DNA from: Bacillota bacterium
GTDB taxonomy: Bacteria > Bacillota > Sulfobacillia > Sulfobacillales > Sulfobacillaceae
Direction: 5' to 3'
Length of the DNA stretch: 45,746 nucleotides
NCBI GenBank assembly: GCA_021795465.1
Contig: JAJYPK010000008.1
Location: 1 to 45,746, forward strand
Part shown: positions 1-8,113 of the stretch, piece by piece
How the letters are laid out: every line of letters starts with the position of its first letter
How positions within the stretch are numbered: the stretch's first letter is position 1
Translations under genes and position numbers: made by a program
The notes under the pieces: model-generated
The model's input: the letters and a program-made list of their open reading frames with translations, nothing else
What the model was told of the DNA's origin: nothing
The model's database searches: none

Positions 1-173
1 AAAAAGAAGATAATCACGACACTGTAGGGGAAGTGATGAAAGAATTCCGAGAGCAGGAAGGCGCCACATGAAAAGACTCCGAATACAACACCCATAGACC
101 ATGCGGTAGCACCCCAGGCTGTGATGCGGTTTTCTCTGGGATTATCGATTGGGACTTCTTGCGGCGATTGCAT
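1..173 (-). CDS. N-terminus of a membrane protein, partial (runs off left edge)
   Basis: An open frame on the minus strand begins at an ATG at 171-173 and stays open to the edge, giving 57 residues. About 20 hydrophilic residues (including IDNPRENR) are followed by a hydrophobic stretch rich in W, G, V and F (AWSMGVVFGVFSCGAFLL), a short FHHFPYS segment, and what looks like the start of a second membrane span (VVIIFF). The G-rich run GAGGGGG about 9 bases before the ATG can serve as ribosome binding site. The pattern fits the first helices of a transporter, possibly of the major facilitator type, but the family cannot be settled from 57 residues. Whether the protein is intact depends on sequence outside the window. 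Confidence 0.5.
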   Translation of the reverse strand, partial: MQSPQEVPIDNPRENRITAWGATAWSMGVVFGVFSCGAFLLSEFFHHFPYSVVIIFF

Positions 174-455
174 GTAGGAGATCCCCCTCGTGCATGTCCT
201 TTTATAGGATATGCCCGATCCACGGTGGACAGACCTATTCTTCGCTATTTTGGGGATCGGATTGTGAAATTGGGTACCACCGCCAAATGGAATGCGGAAA
301 TCCGAGCTCTGGAGATCCAATGGTGTGTATTTGGGGCCCGCTGCGGGTCCGACTATGGAACACCCCTCACGCAAGCTGTCTTGGTGTCGCGGAATCGCAA
401 ACGAGAGGTGTAAGTCGAATACTATCAGGTTAAGGATTTGTTGGAGGCTTGAAGG
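174..455. other. Intergenic region without a recognisable gene
   Basis: This stretch lies between the start of the left-edge membrane protein and the end of the EamA gene, both on the minus strand. Open frames here are short, lack ribosome binding sites and resemble no family I know. A GC-rich inverted repeat around 335-352 (GGGCCCGC then GCGGGTCC) could form a hairpin, but no T-run follows it on either strand. The region should hold the promoter of the left-edge gene. I see no convincing -35/-10 pair. Confidence 0.4.
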
Positions 456-1388
456 TCATTGCTCACCCTCACTGACCTGGCTTATCCATCCCAGGCTTAA
501 GAGTACGATAAGCGCTCCTGCAATCCCCAGCGAGGTGAGAGTTTGGTTAATCGCTAACCAGGCAAAGAGGGCGGTCCAAGCCGGCTCGATATTAAACGCC
601 AGCGCCGCTTGGGTGGGACTGATGCGTGCCTGACCCCAGACCTGCAACCAGAAGGCGATCACGGCACCCGCTATCGCTAGAAACAGAAGGTGTCCCCACA
701 GAAAAAAGCCCCCTTTAAGTAACGCGCCAACTTCCTCGGTGGGATGCATCAAGATGAAGGGAGTCAAGATTAACGCGGCCCCAAGCGACTGGAGGCCAGC
801 CAAGCTCATCGCGGGCATCTTGCGCGATAGCATCGCGGTCCCAATGATTTGCCCGGTAAAACCTATGGCGGCGCCTAAAGATAGCCAGGACCCGAGCGCG
901 AGATGAAAACCCATGCCCCCTTGCAGCATCCAGAGGCCGAAGAGGCTTAGTGTGGCCGCGGGCCAGATCGGCCAAGCCGGAGCCTGTCTGCGTAGGATTC
1001 CGATGCTAAGGGGCGTGAAGATGACGTAAAGGGCCGTGATAAAAGCCACTTGGTCTACACTGACAGATTGCATCCCCCACGCCTGGAGTAAGACCCCAAA
1101 TCCGATGGCGGCCCCAATCCCTAACGCGGCCCCAATGTTCTTTGCGGTTAATCCACGACCTATCGAGACCGGCAATAATATCACGGCCGCGAGCGCAAAG
1201 CGAATCCAGAGAATGAGCGATGGGGGAATGGTGAACTCGGATTGCCGGATGACCACGTTGCTGTATCCCCAAATTGCGGTAGCGAGAATAACCGCACCCA
1301 AAGCCGCCCCAGAGATCTTTGGGGCGGCTTTGGCCGCTCTTGTTGGGATCGGCGGCTGCATTACTTGGCGGTCGATGGATGAAACCAT
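456..1388 (-). CDS. EamA/DMT-family permease
   Basis: This is an integral membrane protein of about 300 residues with two EamA repeats and about ten predicted membrane spans. The first repeat opens with GAVILATAIWGYSNVVIR and the second follows about residue 165. Members of this drug/metabolite transporter superfamily export or import small metabolites; the substrate here cannot be predicted. An alternative ATG at 1361 overlaps the stop of the upstream ABC gene as TAATG. I prefer that start by translational coupling because neither start has a good Shine-Dalgarno sequence. It is the last gene of a three-gene minus-strand operon after two ABC half-transporters. Confidence 0.85.
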   Translation of the reverse strand: MVSSIDRQVMQPPIPTRAAKAAPKISGAALGAVILATAIWGYSNVVIRQSEFTIPPSLILWIRFALAAVILLPVSIGRGLTAKNIGAALGIGAAIGFGVLLQAWGMQSVSVDQVAFITALYVIFTPLSIGILRRQAPAWPIWPAATLSLFGLWMLQGGMGFHLALGSWLSLGAAIGFTGQIIGTAMLSRKMPAMSLAGLQSLGAALILTPFILMHPTEEVGALLKGGFFLWGHLLFLAIAGAVIAFWLQVWGQARISPTQAALAFNIEPAWTALFAWLAINQTLTSLGIAGALIVLLSLGWISQVSEGEQ

Positions 1389-3172
1389 CCCCCACTTTGT
1401 TCTAGTTTGAATTGAGCGGCTAAGAGGCGCCAGTAGGCGCCTTTAACATCCAGGAGTTCTTGATGCGTTCCGCTTTCAATAATTTGGCCCCGATCAATGA
1501 CCAGAATCTTGTCTGCTTCTCGAATTGTGGATAGACGATGCGCGGCGACGAATGCGGTCCGGTTTTTAAGGAGCGTCTTGAGCCCATGTTGCACGATGAG
1601 TTCTGTGCGGGTATCGATGCTCGCGGTCGCTTCGTCCAAAATCAGGATAGCGGGGTCGGCCAAGATGGCCCGGGCAAATGCCAACAACTGGCGCTGACCC
1701 AAAGAGAGTCGCGAACCACGCTCGCGCACCAGGGTGTTGTAGCCCTCGGCAAGTTCATCGATAAACCCGGCGGCACCCACCGCTTCGGCCGCGCGGATAA
1801 CGTCTTGGTCCGTGGCGTCAGGATTGCTATAGCGGATGTTATCTTTGATGGTGCCATCAAAGATGAAGGTTTCTTGGAGCACCAAGGCTACGTGGCGCCG
1901 AAGAGACTCCACCTTGATGTCGCGTAAATCGATACCGTCGACTAAGATTCTTCCTCCCGTGACATCGTAAAACCGTGGAACCAGACTGAGGATGCTACTC
2001 TTACCGGCACCGGTGGCACCCACTAAGGCGATGGTGGCACCAGGCTTGGCTTCAAACGCGATATCGTTCAGCACAGGCCTTTGGGGGTCATAGGCAAAGG
2101 TGACATGGTCAAACACCACATGTCCCTCGGGGGTTTGCCAGGCAATGGCTTTGGGCCGATTGGTGACTTGAGGGACTTGGTCGAGATATTCGAAGACGCG
2201 CTCGGCGGAGGCCATCGCTACCAACAGCTGGTTATAAAATTGTCCGAGTTGACTGATGGGTTCCCAAAATCCCGCCAAGTAGGCGACAAAGGCGACCACG
2301 AGACCAAGACTAATCTCATGGTGTAAATAAAGGGTAGTTCCGTACCAAAATACGAGTCCGGTCCCGATGGTTCCGGCCAAGTCGACGGCGGGACCAAAAA
2401 GTGCCGAGAGGGACATCGCCCGTATCCAGACCCTAAAGTTATTCGCGGCTAATCCGCCAAAATGTTGGCGGTTTTGTTCTTCGCGACCATAGGCAATGAC
2501 GACACGCGCTCCATTTAAACTTTCCGCCCAGGTGGCATTAATGACGGAGGTTCTTCGGCGTACGACCCGCCATCGTTCGACAATGCTCCGACGAAGACGG
2601 GTGGATAGGATGATCAAGAGGGGAAGCACTACGAATGAGACCAGAGCAAGCTTAGGCGCTAGGGCCAACATCATCACGATGGTGCCGCCCAACGTTAAAA
2701 AATTCCCTAACGTATTTACTAATCCGGACGACAAGAGTTGGTTAAGGTTTGAGACGTCCGACAGGACGCGCGTGAAGATCTTACCCGCTGGAATCCGATC
2801 AAAGAACGTGAAATTCAAGGCATGGATATGATGAAAGAGCTGGCTTCTTAAATCCCGCAGGACTTCTTGACCGAGTACGGAAATCATGTAGGTCTGGGTG
2901 CGATAACTTACGTAGCGAATGCCGTAGACAAAGATTAACGCGATGCCCAAGGGAATTAAGCCGCCAAAGTGTTTGGGTAGGATGTCGCGATCAATGGCTA
3001 TCTTCGTGAAAAGGGGGATGACCAATTGCATGCTAGTGCCGACCACCAGAGAAATCAGGGACCACATCATCAGTCGCTTATACGGCACGATATACCGCAA
3101 GAGGCGTTGGAACATGTGGCGGTCAAATGGTCGCTCAACGGCCTCTTCGTCTTGGTCAATTCGGTTAATCAT
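1361..3172 (-). CDS. ABC exporter half-transporter, active-site subunit of a heterodimer
   Basis: The protein has 603 residues: an N-terminal six-helix exporter domain (about residues 25-320) and a C-terminal ATPase domain. Visible motifs are Walker A (GATGAGKSS), a signature with a non-consensus second glycine (LSLGQRQ), Walker B with the catalytic glutamate (ILILDEATASID) and the H-loop (AAHRLSTI). It overlaps the upstream ABC gene by four bases (ATGA), so the two are very likely translated together and pair as a heterodimer. The upstream partner has Asp in place of the catalytic Glu, while this subunit has LSLGQ. Both changes fall in the same composite ATP site, as in BmrCD/TM287-288-type exporters. 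Likely role: export of hydrophobic compounds or lipids. The substrate is unknown. Confidence 0.92.
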   Translation of the reverse strand: MINRIDQDEEAVERPFDRHMFQRLLRYIVPYKRLMMWSLISLVVGTSMQLVIPLFTKIAIDRDILPKHFGGLIPLGIALIFVYGIRYVSYRTQTYMISVLGQEVLRDLRSQLFHHIHALNFTFFDRIPAGKIFTRVLSDVSNLNQLLSSGLVNTLGNFLTLGGTIVMMLALAPKLALVSFVVLPLLIILSTRLRRSIVERWRVVRRRTSVINATWAESLNGARVVIAYGREEQNRQHFGGLAANNFRVWIRAMSLSALFGPAVDLAGTIGTGLVFWYGTTLYLHHEISLGLVVAFVAYLAGFWEPISQLGQFYNQLLVAMASAERVFEYLDQVPQVTNRPKAIAWQTPEGHVVFDHVTFAYDPQRPVLNDIAFEAKPGATIALVGATGAGKSSILSLVPRFYDVTGGRILVDGIDLRDIKVESLRRHVALVLQETFIFDGTIKDNIRYSNPDATDQDVIRAAEAVGAAGFIDELAEGYNTLVRERGSRLSLGQRQLLAFARAILADPAILILDEATASIDTRTELIVQHGLKTLLKNRTAFVAAHRLSTIREADKILVIDRGQIIESGTHQELLDVKGAYWRLLAAQFKLEQSGGWFHPSTAK

Positions 3173-4932
3173 GCGAGCTCTCCCTTCTGGCTCATCACTT
3201 CTTGGTCCCGATATTGCACGTTATAAATACTGCGGTAGGTTCCGTTACGGGAAAGCAGTTCTTGATGGGGTCCGCGTTCCACGATTCGCCCGTGATCCAG
3301 AACGATAATTTCGTCAGCAGCTTTAAGCGAAGAGAGCCGGTGAGCAATAACGACAGCGGTTCGGCCCTGTAATAGATGAGCCATAGCGCTTTGGATGATG
3401 GCTTCGGTTTCTTGATCCACACTGGCCGTGGCGTCATCCATGATGATAATCGGGGGGTCAATGACGAGAGCTCGGGCAATCGCAATGCGTTGGCGTTGCC
3501 CACCGGAAAGACCGATCCCACGTTCCCCGATTACGGTGTCATATCCGTAGGGTAAGGCTTGAATGAATTCATCGGCATGTGCGGCGCGGGCGGCTCGCAA
3601 CACCTCGTCTCGAGAGACCTCCGACCGGCCAAATGCAATGTTGTCAAAGACCGTCGCCGAGAACAGAAAGCTTTCTTGGAGCACTAACCCTACATGCCGT
3701 CGTAAAAAGACCGGATCCCATTCTCGCACGTCGTGGTTGTCTATGGACACCTCTCCGTGGGTTACATCATAGAGTCTCGGGATGAGCGCACAAAGACTCG
3801 TTTTTCCGCTGCCGGTAGCACCCAATATGGCGAGCGAATGCCCAGGCGCGACGTCTAGATTAATGTGATGCAGGGAAGGATTATCGCTTCCGGGGTAGGC
3901 GAAGCTGACGTCAGTAAAGCGAATTCTTCCTTGAACCGCCCCAGGTTGATAGCGATCTCTACTCTCGGGCGGTTCAATATCGGGCACCACTTCGACCAGT
4001 TCAAAAAGGCGCTGACCGGCGGCGGTGGACTGCGCATAGAGATTGAGGACTTGCCCAATTTGACGGAGGGGTCCCACTAGCATTAGGGCGTACGCCGCAA
4101 TCGCCACCAAACTGCCGACCGAAATGATGCCATGAATCGCCTGCCAACCCCCGAAGAGGAACACGATGACTCCGTAGACTCCTCCAATGAGGTCGAATAA
4201 GGGAAAATAGGTGGCCCAGAGCCGCGTTGCGGTGAGATTCTGATCAAAGAGGTCATCGAGTGTCTTGTCGAACGCCTGACCCTCGCGGTCTTCTTGGGCA
4301 AAGGCTTTTACCACACGGACACCGGACACGGATTCGTTAAGCCGTGTCGTCATGACGGCGAATTGCGAACGAATTGCCCGAAACGCGGGTCGAACCCGTG
4401 CGTCAAATTGGCGGATTAACCACGCTAAGGGAGGCATGAGTATGAGTAACACGAGGCCAAGTTGCCAATCCAAGATGACGATCGCCCCAATCACGAACAC
4501 CAATTGGAAGAGGACATTGGCTCCATCCGTATAGAAGTTGGAGTAGTACATGCGGACCCACTCGACGTCCGAAGTGAGCCGACTAATGAGTTGCCCGGTT
4601 TGGACCTGATCATAGTAGCTAAAGGAGAGTCGCGTTAGGTGTCTATAGAGGGTTTCCCGTACCTGTTGCAAGACGCCTTGGCCCATGCGTTCGGATAAAT
4701 AGGCCCGGGCATACATGAAAATTCCTCTGAGAATCGAGAAACCCACCGCGGCGAAGATTAAGGGCCATAGCCATTGGACTTGGCGTCCAATGAGAACCCG
4801 GTTCACGAGGATCCGGGTCAACGCTGGCGGGATGAGAATGAGGCCCGCAAACAACATGGAGGCGAGCGTCGCTGCGATTCCGTCTTTTCGATAAGGGCGA
4901 GCGAACCCGGATAGCCATTGACGAGCGTTCAT
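3169..4932 (-). CDS. ABC exporter half-transporter, degenerate-site subunit of a heterodimer
   Basis: The 587-residue protein has a six-helix ABC exporter domain followed by an ATPase domain. Motifs are Walker A (GATGSGKTS), a canonical signature (LSGGQRQRIAIARA), Walker B ending in Asp rather than Glu (IIIMDDATASVD) and the H-loop (IAHRLSSL). The Glu-to-Asp change is the hallmark of the degenerate nucleotide site in heterodimeric exporters. The start is well supported by AAGGAGG six bases upstream of the ATG. It is the first gene of the operon and overlaps the next ABC gene by four bases. It is transcribed divergently from rlmH, so the 126-base gap holds both promoters. Confidence 0.92.
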   Translation of the reverse strand: MNARQWLSGFARPYRKDGIAATLASMLFAGLILIPPALTRILVNRVLIGRQVQWLWPLIFAAVGFSILRGIFMYARAYLSERMGQGVLQQVRETLYRHLTRLSFSYYDQVQTGQLISRLTSDVEWVRMYYSNFYTDGANVLFQLVFVIGAIVILDWQLGLVLLILMPPLAWLIRQFDARVRPAFRAIRSQFAVMTTRLNESVSGVRVVKAFAQEDREGQAFDKTLDDLFDQNLTATRLWATYFPLFDLIGGVYGVIVFLFGGWQAIHGIISVGSLVAIAAYALMLVGPLRQIGQVLNLYAQSTAAGQRLFELVEVVPDIEPPESRDRYQPGAVQGRIRFTDVSFAYPGSDNPSLHHINLDVAPGHSLAILGATGSGKTSLCALIPRLYDVTHGEVSIDNHDVREWDPVFLRRHVGLVLQESFLFSATVFDNIAFGRSEVSRDEVLRAARAAHADEFIQALPYGYDTVIGERGIGLSGGQRQRIAIARALVIDPPIIIMDDATASVDQETEAIIQSAMAHLLQGRTAVVIAHRLSSLKAADEIIVLDHGRIVERGPHQELLSRNGTYRSIYNVQYRDQEVMSQKGELA

Positions 4933-4972
4933 AAAAGTCCTCCTTCAACGGTACAGCAAAAAACAGTAACCT

Positions 4973-5000
4973 TTAACACTTAGACATTCGGTAGTAAAAT
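4973..5000 (+). promoter_or_regulatory. Candidate sigma-A promoter of rlmH
   Basis: TTAACA at 4973-4978 and TAAAAT at 4995-5000 are separated by 16 bases and lie 58 bases before the rlmH start. This is a reasonable match to the housekeeping -35/-10 pattern inside the divergent gap to the ABC operon. It is based on sequence pattern only. Confidence 0.45.
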
Positions 5001-5058
5001 TCCTCTTAATGACGACAAGAAAGTCAAGAAAAATTTTAGCGGTCGAGGAGGGTCCGTA

Positions 5059-5517
5059 TTGCGGATGGTCACTGTAGGCAAGCCCAAAGATAAGACCGTG
5101 GTGTCGCTCATTGAAGACTATCGGACTCGACTTTCGATGTGGAGCTCATTGGTTTGGGATATGGTACCCGAAGTGGCCTATCGCGCTAGCCAGGAAACTT
5201 ATGCCCGTCGCACTGAATCTGATGCCCTGATGTCTAAAATTTCCCCCAAGGAATTTGTGGTATTATTGGATATTGATGGAGAAATGGTGGATTCTAAGGA
5301 ACTTAGTCGGCGCATCGTACGATGGCGGGATCAAGGGCAGAATCTTGTGTTCGTGATTGGGGGAAGTTTAGGCGTAGAGGATGCCGTGGTCCAGCGCGCA
5401 TCGTGGCGCTGGTCCTTGTCGCGCCTAACGCTACCTCATGCCTTGGCCCAATTGGTGACAGTCGAGCAGCTTTACCGAGCGCTAGCTATTGCTCATCACC
5501 ATCCGTATCATAAGTAA
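5059..5517 (+). CDS. rlmH: 23S rRNA (pseudouridine1915-N3)-methyltransferase RlmH
   Basis: RlmH is a small SPOUT methyltransferase that methylates pseudouridine 1915 in helix 69 of 23S rRNA on assembled ribosomes, using S-adenosylmethionine. The 152-residue length is normal for the family. The knotted SAM-binding region shows as VFVIGGSLG (about residues 97-105), and the C-terminal family signature is complete: LSRLTLPHALAQ, then EQLYRALAI and the terminal PYHK. The start is TTG at 5059, chosen because GAGGAGGG lies six bases upstream and the N-terminus RMVTVGKPK matches the family. It is followed after 23 bases by an old yellow enzyme gene. Confidence 0.95.
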   Translation: MRMVTVGKPKDKTVVSLIEDYRTRLSMWSSLVWDMVPEVAYRASQETYARRTESDALMSKISPKEFVVLLDIDGEMVDSKELSRRIVRWRDQGQNLVFVIGGSLGVEDAVVQRASWRWSLSRLTLPHALAQLVTVEQLYRALAIAHHHPYHK

Positions 5518-5540
5518 AAAACATCCAGGAGGAATCGATC

Positions 5541-6572
5541 TTGGCCTTACTCTTTGAACCCTACGAGCTTAAAGGATTGCAATTGAAAAACCGCATTATG
5601 ATGGCTCCGATGTGTCAATATTCGGTGTGGGATGAGGACGGGGCTCCAAGCCTTTGGCATGATGTTCATTATATATCTCGTGCCGTGGGTGGGGTTGGGC
5701 TTATCATGATAGAAATGACCGATGTGGTGCCTGACGGTCGAATTACCGTCAACGACTTGGGCATTTGGAGTGATGACCAAATTCCCGCCTTTCAGCGGAT
5801 TATCGACCAAGTGCACCTCCATGGAGCTAAAATTGGGATCCAACTGGCGCATGCTGGCCGTAAAGCCGAATCTCCGAGTCTTTCCCCGGAGGCACCATCC
5901 GCGATCAGGTTTTCCGAGCGATATCGGGTACCTCGGGCCCTAAGCAGCGATGAGGTCAAAGGCTTGGTGGATGCCTTTAAGGCGGGAGCCCGGCGTGCGG
6001 TCACCGCAGGAGTGGATACGCTCGAGCTCCATGGCGCGCATGGCTACTTGATTCATCAGTTTATGTCACCCTTATCCAATCAACGTGACGACGAGTGGGG
6101 AGATCCTACCCGTTTTGGCAAGGCGGTGATCCAGGCCGTCAAGAGTGTGATCCCATCGACCATGCCGCTCTTGATGCGTCTTTCAGCGACCGAGTACGAT
6201 CCCCACGGCTATTCGTTCGACCAACTTCTTGAGATGGTGCGGGTTTTTCGTGACGCCGGCGTCGATATGTTCGATATTTCTTCCGGGGGAAATGCGCCGG
6301 TGGTGCCGGATCGGATTTATCCCGGTTATCACGTACCTTATGGTGCGACGGTAAGAGAGCGCCTCGGAGTGCCTGTCATAGCGGTGGGGATTTTAGAAGA
6401 TCCTAGTCTGGCCGAATCCGTACTGCAACAGGGACAGGCAGACATTATCGCGTTAGCCCGCGGACTTTTGCGCGACCCGTACTGGCCGAATACCGCGGCA
6501 ATGGCCTTGGATGGCACGGTACAGGTCCCCAAACAGTACCACCGGGCGTTTAAAAAGAGCTTTTTAGGATAA
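5541..6572 (+). CDS. namA: NADPH-dependent flavin oxidoreductase, YqjM-type old yellow enzyme
   Basis: This FMN-containing ene-reductase of 343 residues forms a TIM barrel and reduces activated C=C bonds of enals, enones and maleimides with NADPH. It belongs to the YqjM (class III, thermophilic-like) group: the N-terminal motif MAPMCQYS places Cys25 and Tyr27 at the positions that tune the flavin in YqjM. The substrate and FMN contacts QLAHAGRK, HGAHGYLIHQF and the late IALARGLLRDPYW are present. The start is TTG, preceded by AGGAGG eight bases upstream. It probably shares the rlmH transcript. A compact hairpin-rich RNA element begins at the base after its stop codon. Physiological substrates are usually unknown; stress-related detoxification is the common proposal. 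Confidence 0.93.
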   Translation: MALLFEPYELKGLQLKNRIMMAPMCQYSVWDEDGAPSLWHDVHYISRAVGGVGLIMIEMTDVVPDGRITVNDLGIWSDDQIPAFQRIIDQVHLHGAKIGIQLAHAGRKAESPSLSPEAPSAIRFSERYRVPRALSSDEVKGLVDAFKAGARRAVTAGVDTLELHGAHGYLIHQFMSPLSNQRDDEWGDPTRFGKAVIQAVKSVIPSTMPLLMRLSATEYDPHGYSFDQLLEMVRVFRDAGVDMFDISSGGNAPVVPDRIYPGYHVPYGATVRERLGVPVIAVGILEDPSLAESVLQQGQADIIALARGLLRDPYWPNTAAMALDGTVQVPKQYHRAFKKSFLG

Positions 6573-6681
6573 ACCCACAGGCCCAAAATGCTTCACCAGG
6601 GGCGATACGTGGCCTTGGTGGAGCCCGTGGCCTGAAAGGCCCCCGACACCTCGTCGGGAAGCAGGTCATTGGGTGTTTTTT
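6573..6681 (+). ncRNA. Candidate structured RNA: closed stem with three hairpins and a U-run
   Basis: The 109 bases between the oxidoreductase stop and a T6 run can fold into one closed multi-branch structure. Stem P1 pairs ACCCA (6573-6577) with TGGGT (6670-6674) and GGCC (6580-6583) with GGTC (6664-6667). Inside are P2 (GCTTCACCAGG at 6590-6600 with CCTTGGTGGAGC at 6613-6624), P3 (GGCCT/AGGCC, 6629-6641) and P4 (CCCGAC/GTCGGG, 6642-6658). T6 at 6676-6681 directly follows P1. It matches no riboswitch or RNA class I can recall; SRP, SAM, TPP, cobalamin, FMN and ZTP signatures were considered. It could be a small RNA, a leader element for the MazG gene downstream, or an elaborate terminator. 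Confidence 0.4.
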
Positions 6682-6718
6682 AGACGCACGTGGGTGATCA
6701 CCGGGAAAGGTCTGGGTC

Positions 6719-7048
6719 GTGAACATGGAACTTCGTGATGTGCAAAGGCGCGTCGATGCATGGATTAGCCAATTTGAAGAGGGATATTTTTCGCCGCAAG
6801 GAATGATTTTGCGTTTGACAGAAGAACTGGGTGAGTTAGCACGAGAGGTGAATCATCAATTCGGGGAAAAGCCCAAAAAGCCAAACGAAGTGCCCCGTTC
6901 ACTGGCGATGGAATTAGGGGACTTGCTGTTTGTTTTAGTCTCTATGGCTAATGCGCTTGACATCGACTTGGAGTCGACGTTCGTGGCTGTCATGGATAAG
7001 TTTGAGCATCGGGACGCCAATCGTTGGACAAAAAAGATGCCGGAGTAA
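6719..7048 (+). CDS. MazG-like nucleotide pyrophosphohydrolase (YpjD type)
   Basis: This is a small all-alpha NTP pyrophosphohydrolase of 109 residues that hydrolyses (d)NTPs to the monophosphate and pyrophosphate and is thought to clean up aberrant nucleotides. The magnesium-binding signature is visible as EELGELAREV around residues 39-48 and ELGDLLFVLVSMAN around residues 68-81. The length fits the single-domain YpjD type rather than full MazG. The start may be GTG at 6719 or ATG at 6725. In B. subtilis, ypjD lies in the same neighbourhood as the bacillithiol gene bshB1, and a BshB1-like gene follows here too. Confidence 0.85.
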   Translation: MNMELRDVQRRVDAWISQFEEGYFSPQGMILRLTEELGELAREVNHQFGEKPKKPNEVPRSLAMELGDLLFVLVSMANALDIDLESTFVAVMDKFEHRDANRWTKKMPE

Positions 7049-7244
7049 TTGTGGATGATTCAGCTTCGGAACAGCTACGGTCCCTGGGGCAATTTCTCGT
7101 CTTAGTGGAGCCACCTCGGTTAGGTGGTGGTCGCGGACTTTCCAGTTCCTGAACCATCGGAATGCCCATGTACGGTAATGCGTGATGATCCAATGTAGGG
7201 AGCCCACGTCCCCGATGAAGGCAAAATGGGGCTCTTAAGAAAGG
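7049..7244. other. Intergenic region with hairpins and a possible 33-codon ORF
   Basis: This gap separates the MazG and BshB1-like genes. A GTG at 7051 with CGGAG eight bases upstream opens a 33-codon frame ending at 7152; its protein (rich in L, G and S) resembles nothing I know and may be chance. CCACCT/AGGTGG (around 7107-7124) forms a perfect six-base-pair hairpin. GAGCCC (about 7199-7204) and GGGCTC (about 7228-7233) could form a second stem just before the BshB1 ribosome binding site. No clear promoter is visible. Confidence 0.3.
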
Positions 7245-8003
7245 ATGGTTTTCTTCGTGGACCTAAGTGAAATTCTCCCGATTCCAAATTTGCTGGAGGC
7301 CCGGCGTGTCCTGGCGTTTTCTCCGCACCCCGATGACAACGAGGTGGGGGCTGGAGCGACATTAGCCAAACTGGCTGGGGTAGGAGCTGACCTCATCTGG
7401 GTGGTGGCCAGTGACGGGGGCGTCGGCACGGAATCGATCGAGAGCACGCCGAACGGGTTGGTGGCTATCCGACGCCAGGAGCAAGAACGGGCTGCAACCA
7501 CTCTGGGTGCGCGTGAGGTGCGGTGGCTGGGGTTTAAAGATACCCGATTGCGCGACGATCCCCGTCTCTTAGAGGCGAGAGTGGTTGCTACCATTCGCGA
7601 CCTTCACCCGGATCTGGTCATGTGTCCGGATCCCTGGCTTCCCTATGAAGCCCACCCCGACCATCGCGCGCTCGGTCATGCGGTGTCTACTGCGCTATTG
7701 ATGACCAACTTTGGCCTGGCCTATCCAGAGTTTGGAGCGCCGGTGAAGGCGCCCTCTATTGCCTATTACGGAAGCGCCTGGCCCAACACCACCATCGACG
7801 TGACTGAGACGTTCGATCTAAAATTGAAGGCACTCATGATGCACGAAAGTCAGTGGCCAGCCCCGATGGATCAACAGATCCAAATGTACCTGACGCTGAA
7901 GGCCGTCTCCCTCGGAGAAAAAATTGGGGTGGCCCGAGCGGAGGCTTTTAAGGTCCTAACCCAGCACCATTTGCACTTTAATGTGGATACCTGGCATGCC
8001 TGA
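7245..8003 (+). CDS. bshB1: LmbE/PIG-L family deacetylase, BshB1-like
   Basis: This zinc-dependent de-N-acetylase of 252 residues is related to BshB1, which removes the acetyl group from N-acetylglucosaminyl-malate in bacillithiol synthesis. The PIG-L signature AFSPHPDDNEVGAGAT lies near residue 25 and supplies the zinc ligands His and Asp plus the catalytic Asp. The second metal motif, HPDHRALGHAV, lies near residue 140. The ATG at 7245 directly abuts its AGAAAGG, so a GTG at 7257 could be the true start. The position after a YpjD-like gene matches the Bacillus order. No bshA or bshC is in the window, so bacillithiol synthesis is inferred and other sugar-amide deacetylases remain possible. 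Confidence 0.8.
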   Translation: MVFFVDLSEILPIPNLLEARRVLAFSPHPDDNEVGAGATLAKLAGVGADLIWVVASDGGVGTESIESTPNGLVAIRRQEQERAATTLGAREVRWLGFKDTRLRDDPRLLEARVVATIRDLHPDLVMCPDPWLPYEAHPDHRALGHAVSTALLMTNFGLAYPEFGAPVKAPSIAYYGSAWPNTTIDVTETFDLKLKALMMHESQWPAPMDQQIQMYLTLKAVSLGEKIGVARAEAFKVLTQHHLHFNVDTWHA

Positions 8004-8113
8004 TGCCCGCGATGACTTGCTAGAATGTTCGCGCACGTCTATGAATGAGCCGTTCTCTTGTCAGTGTCTTTGCAAAGCGGTAGGCTGAGGGTAGTCTGGA
8101 AGGGTGGGAGAGC

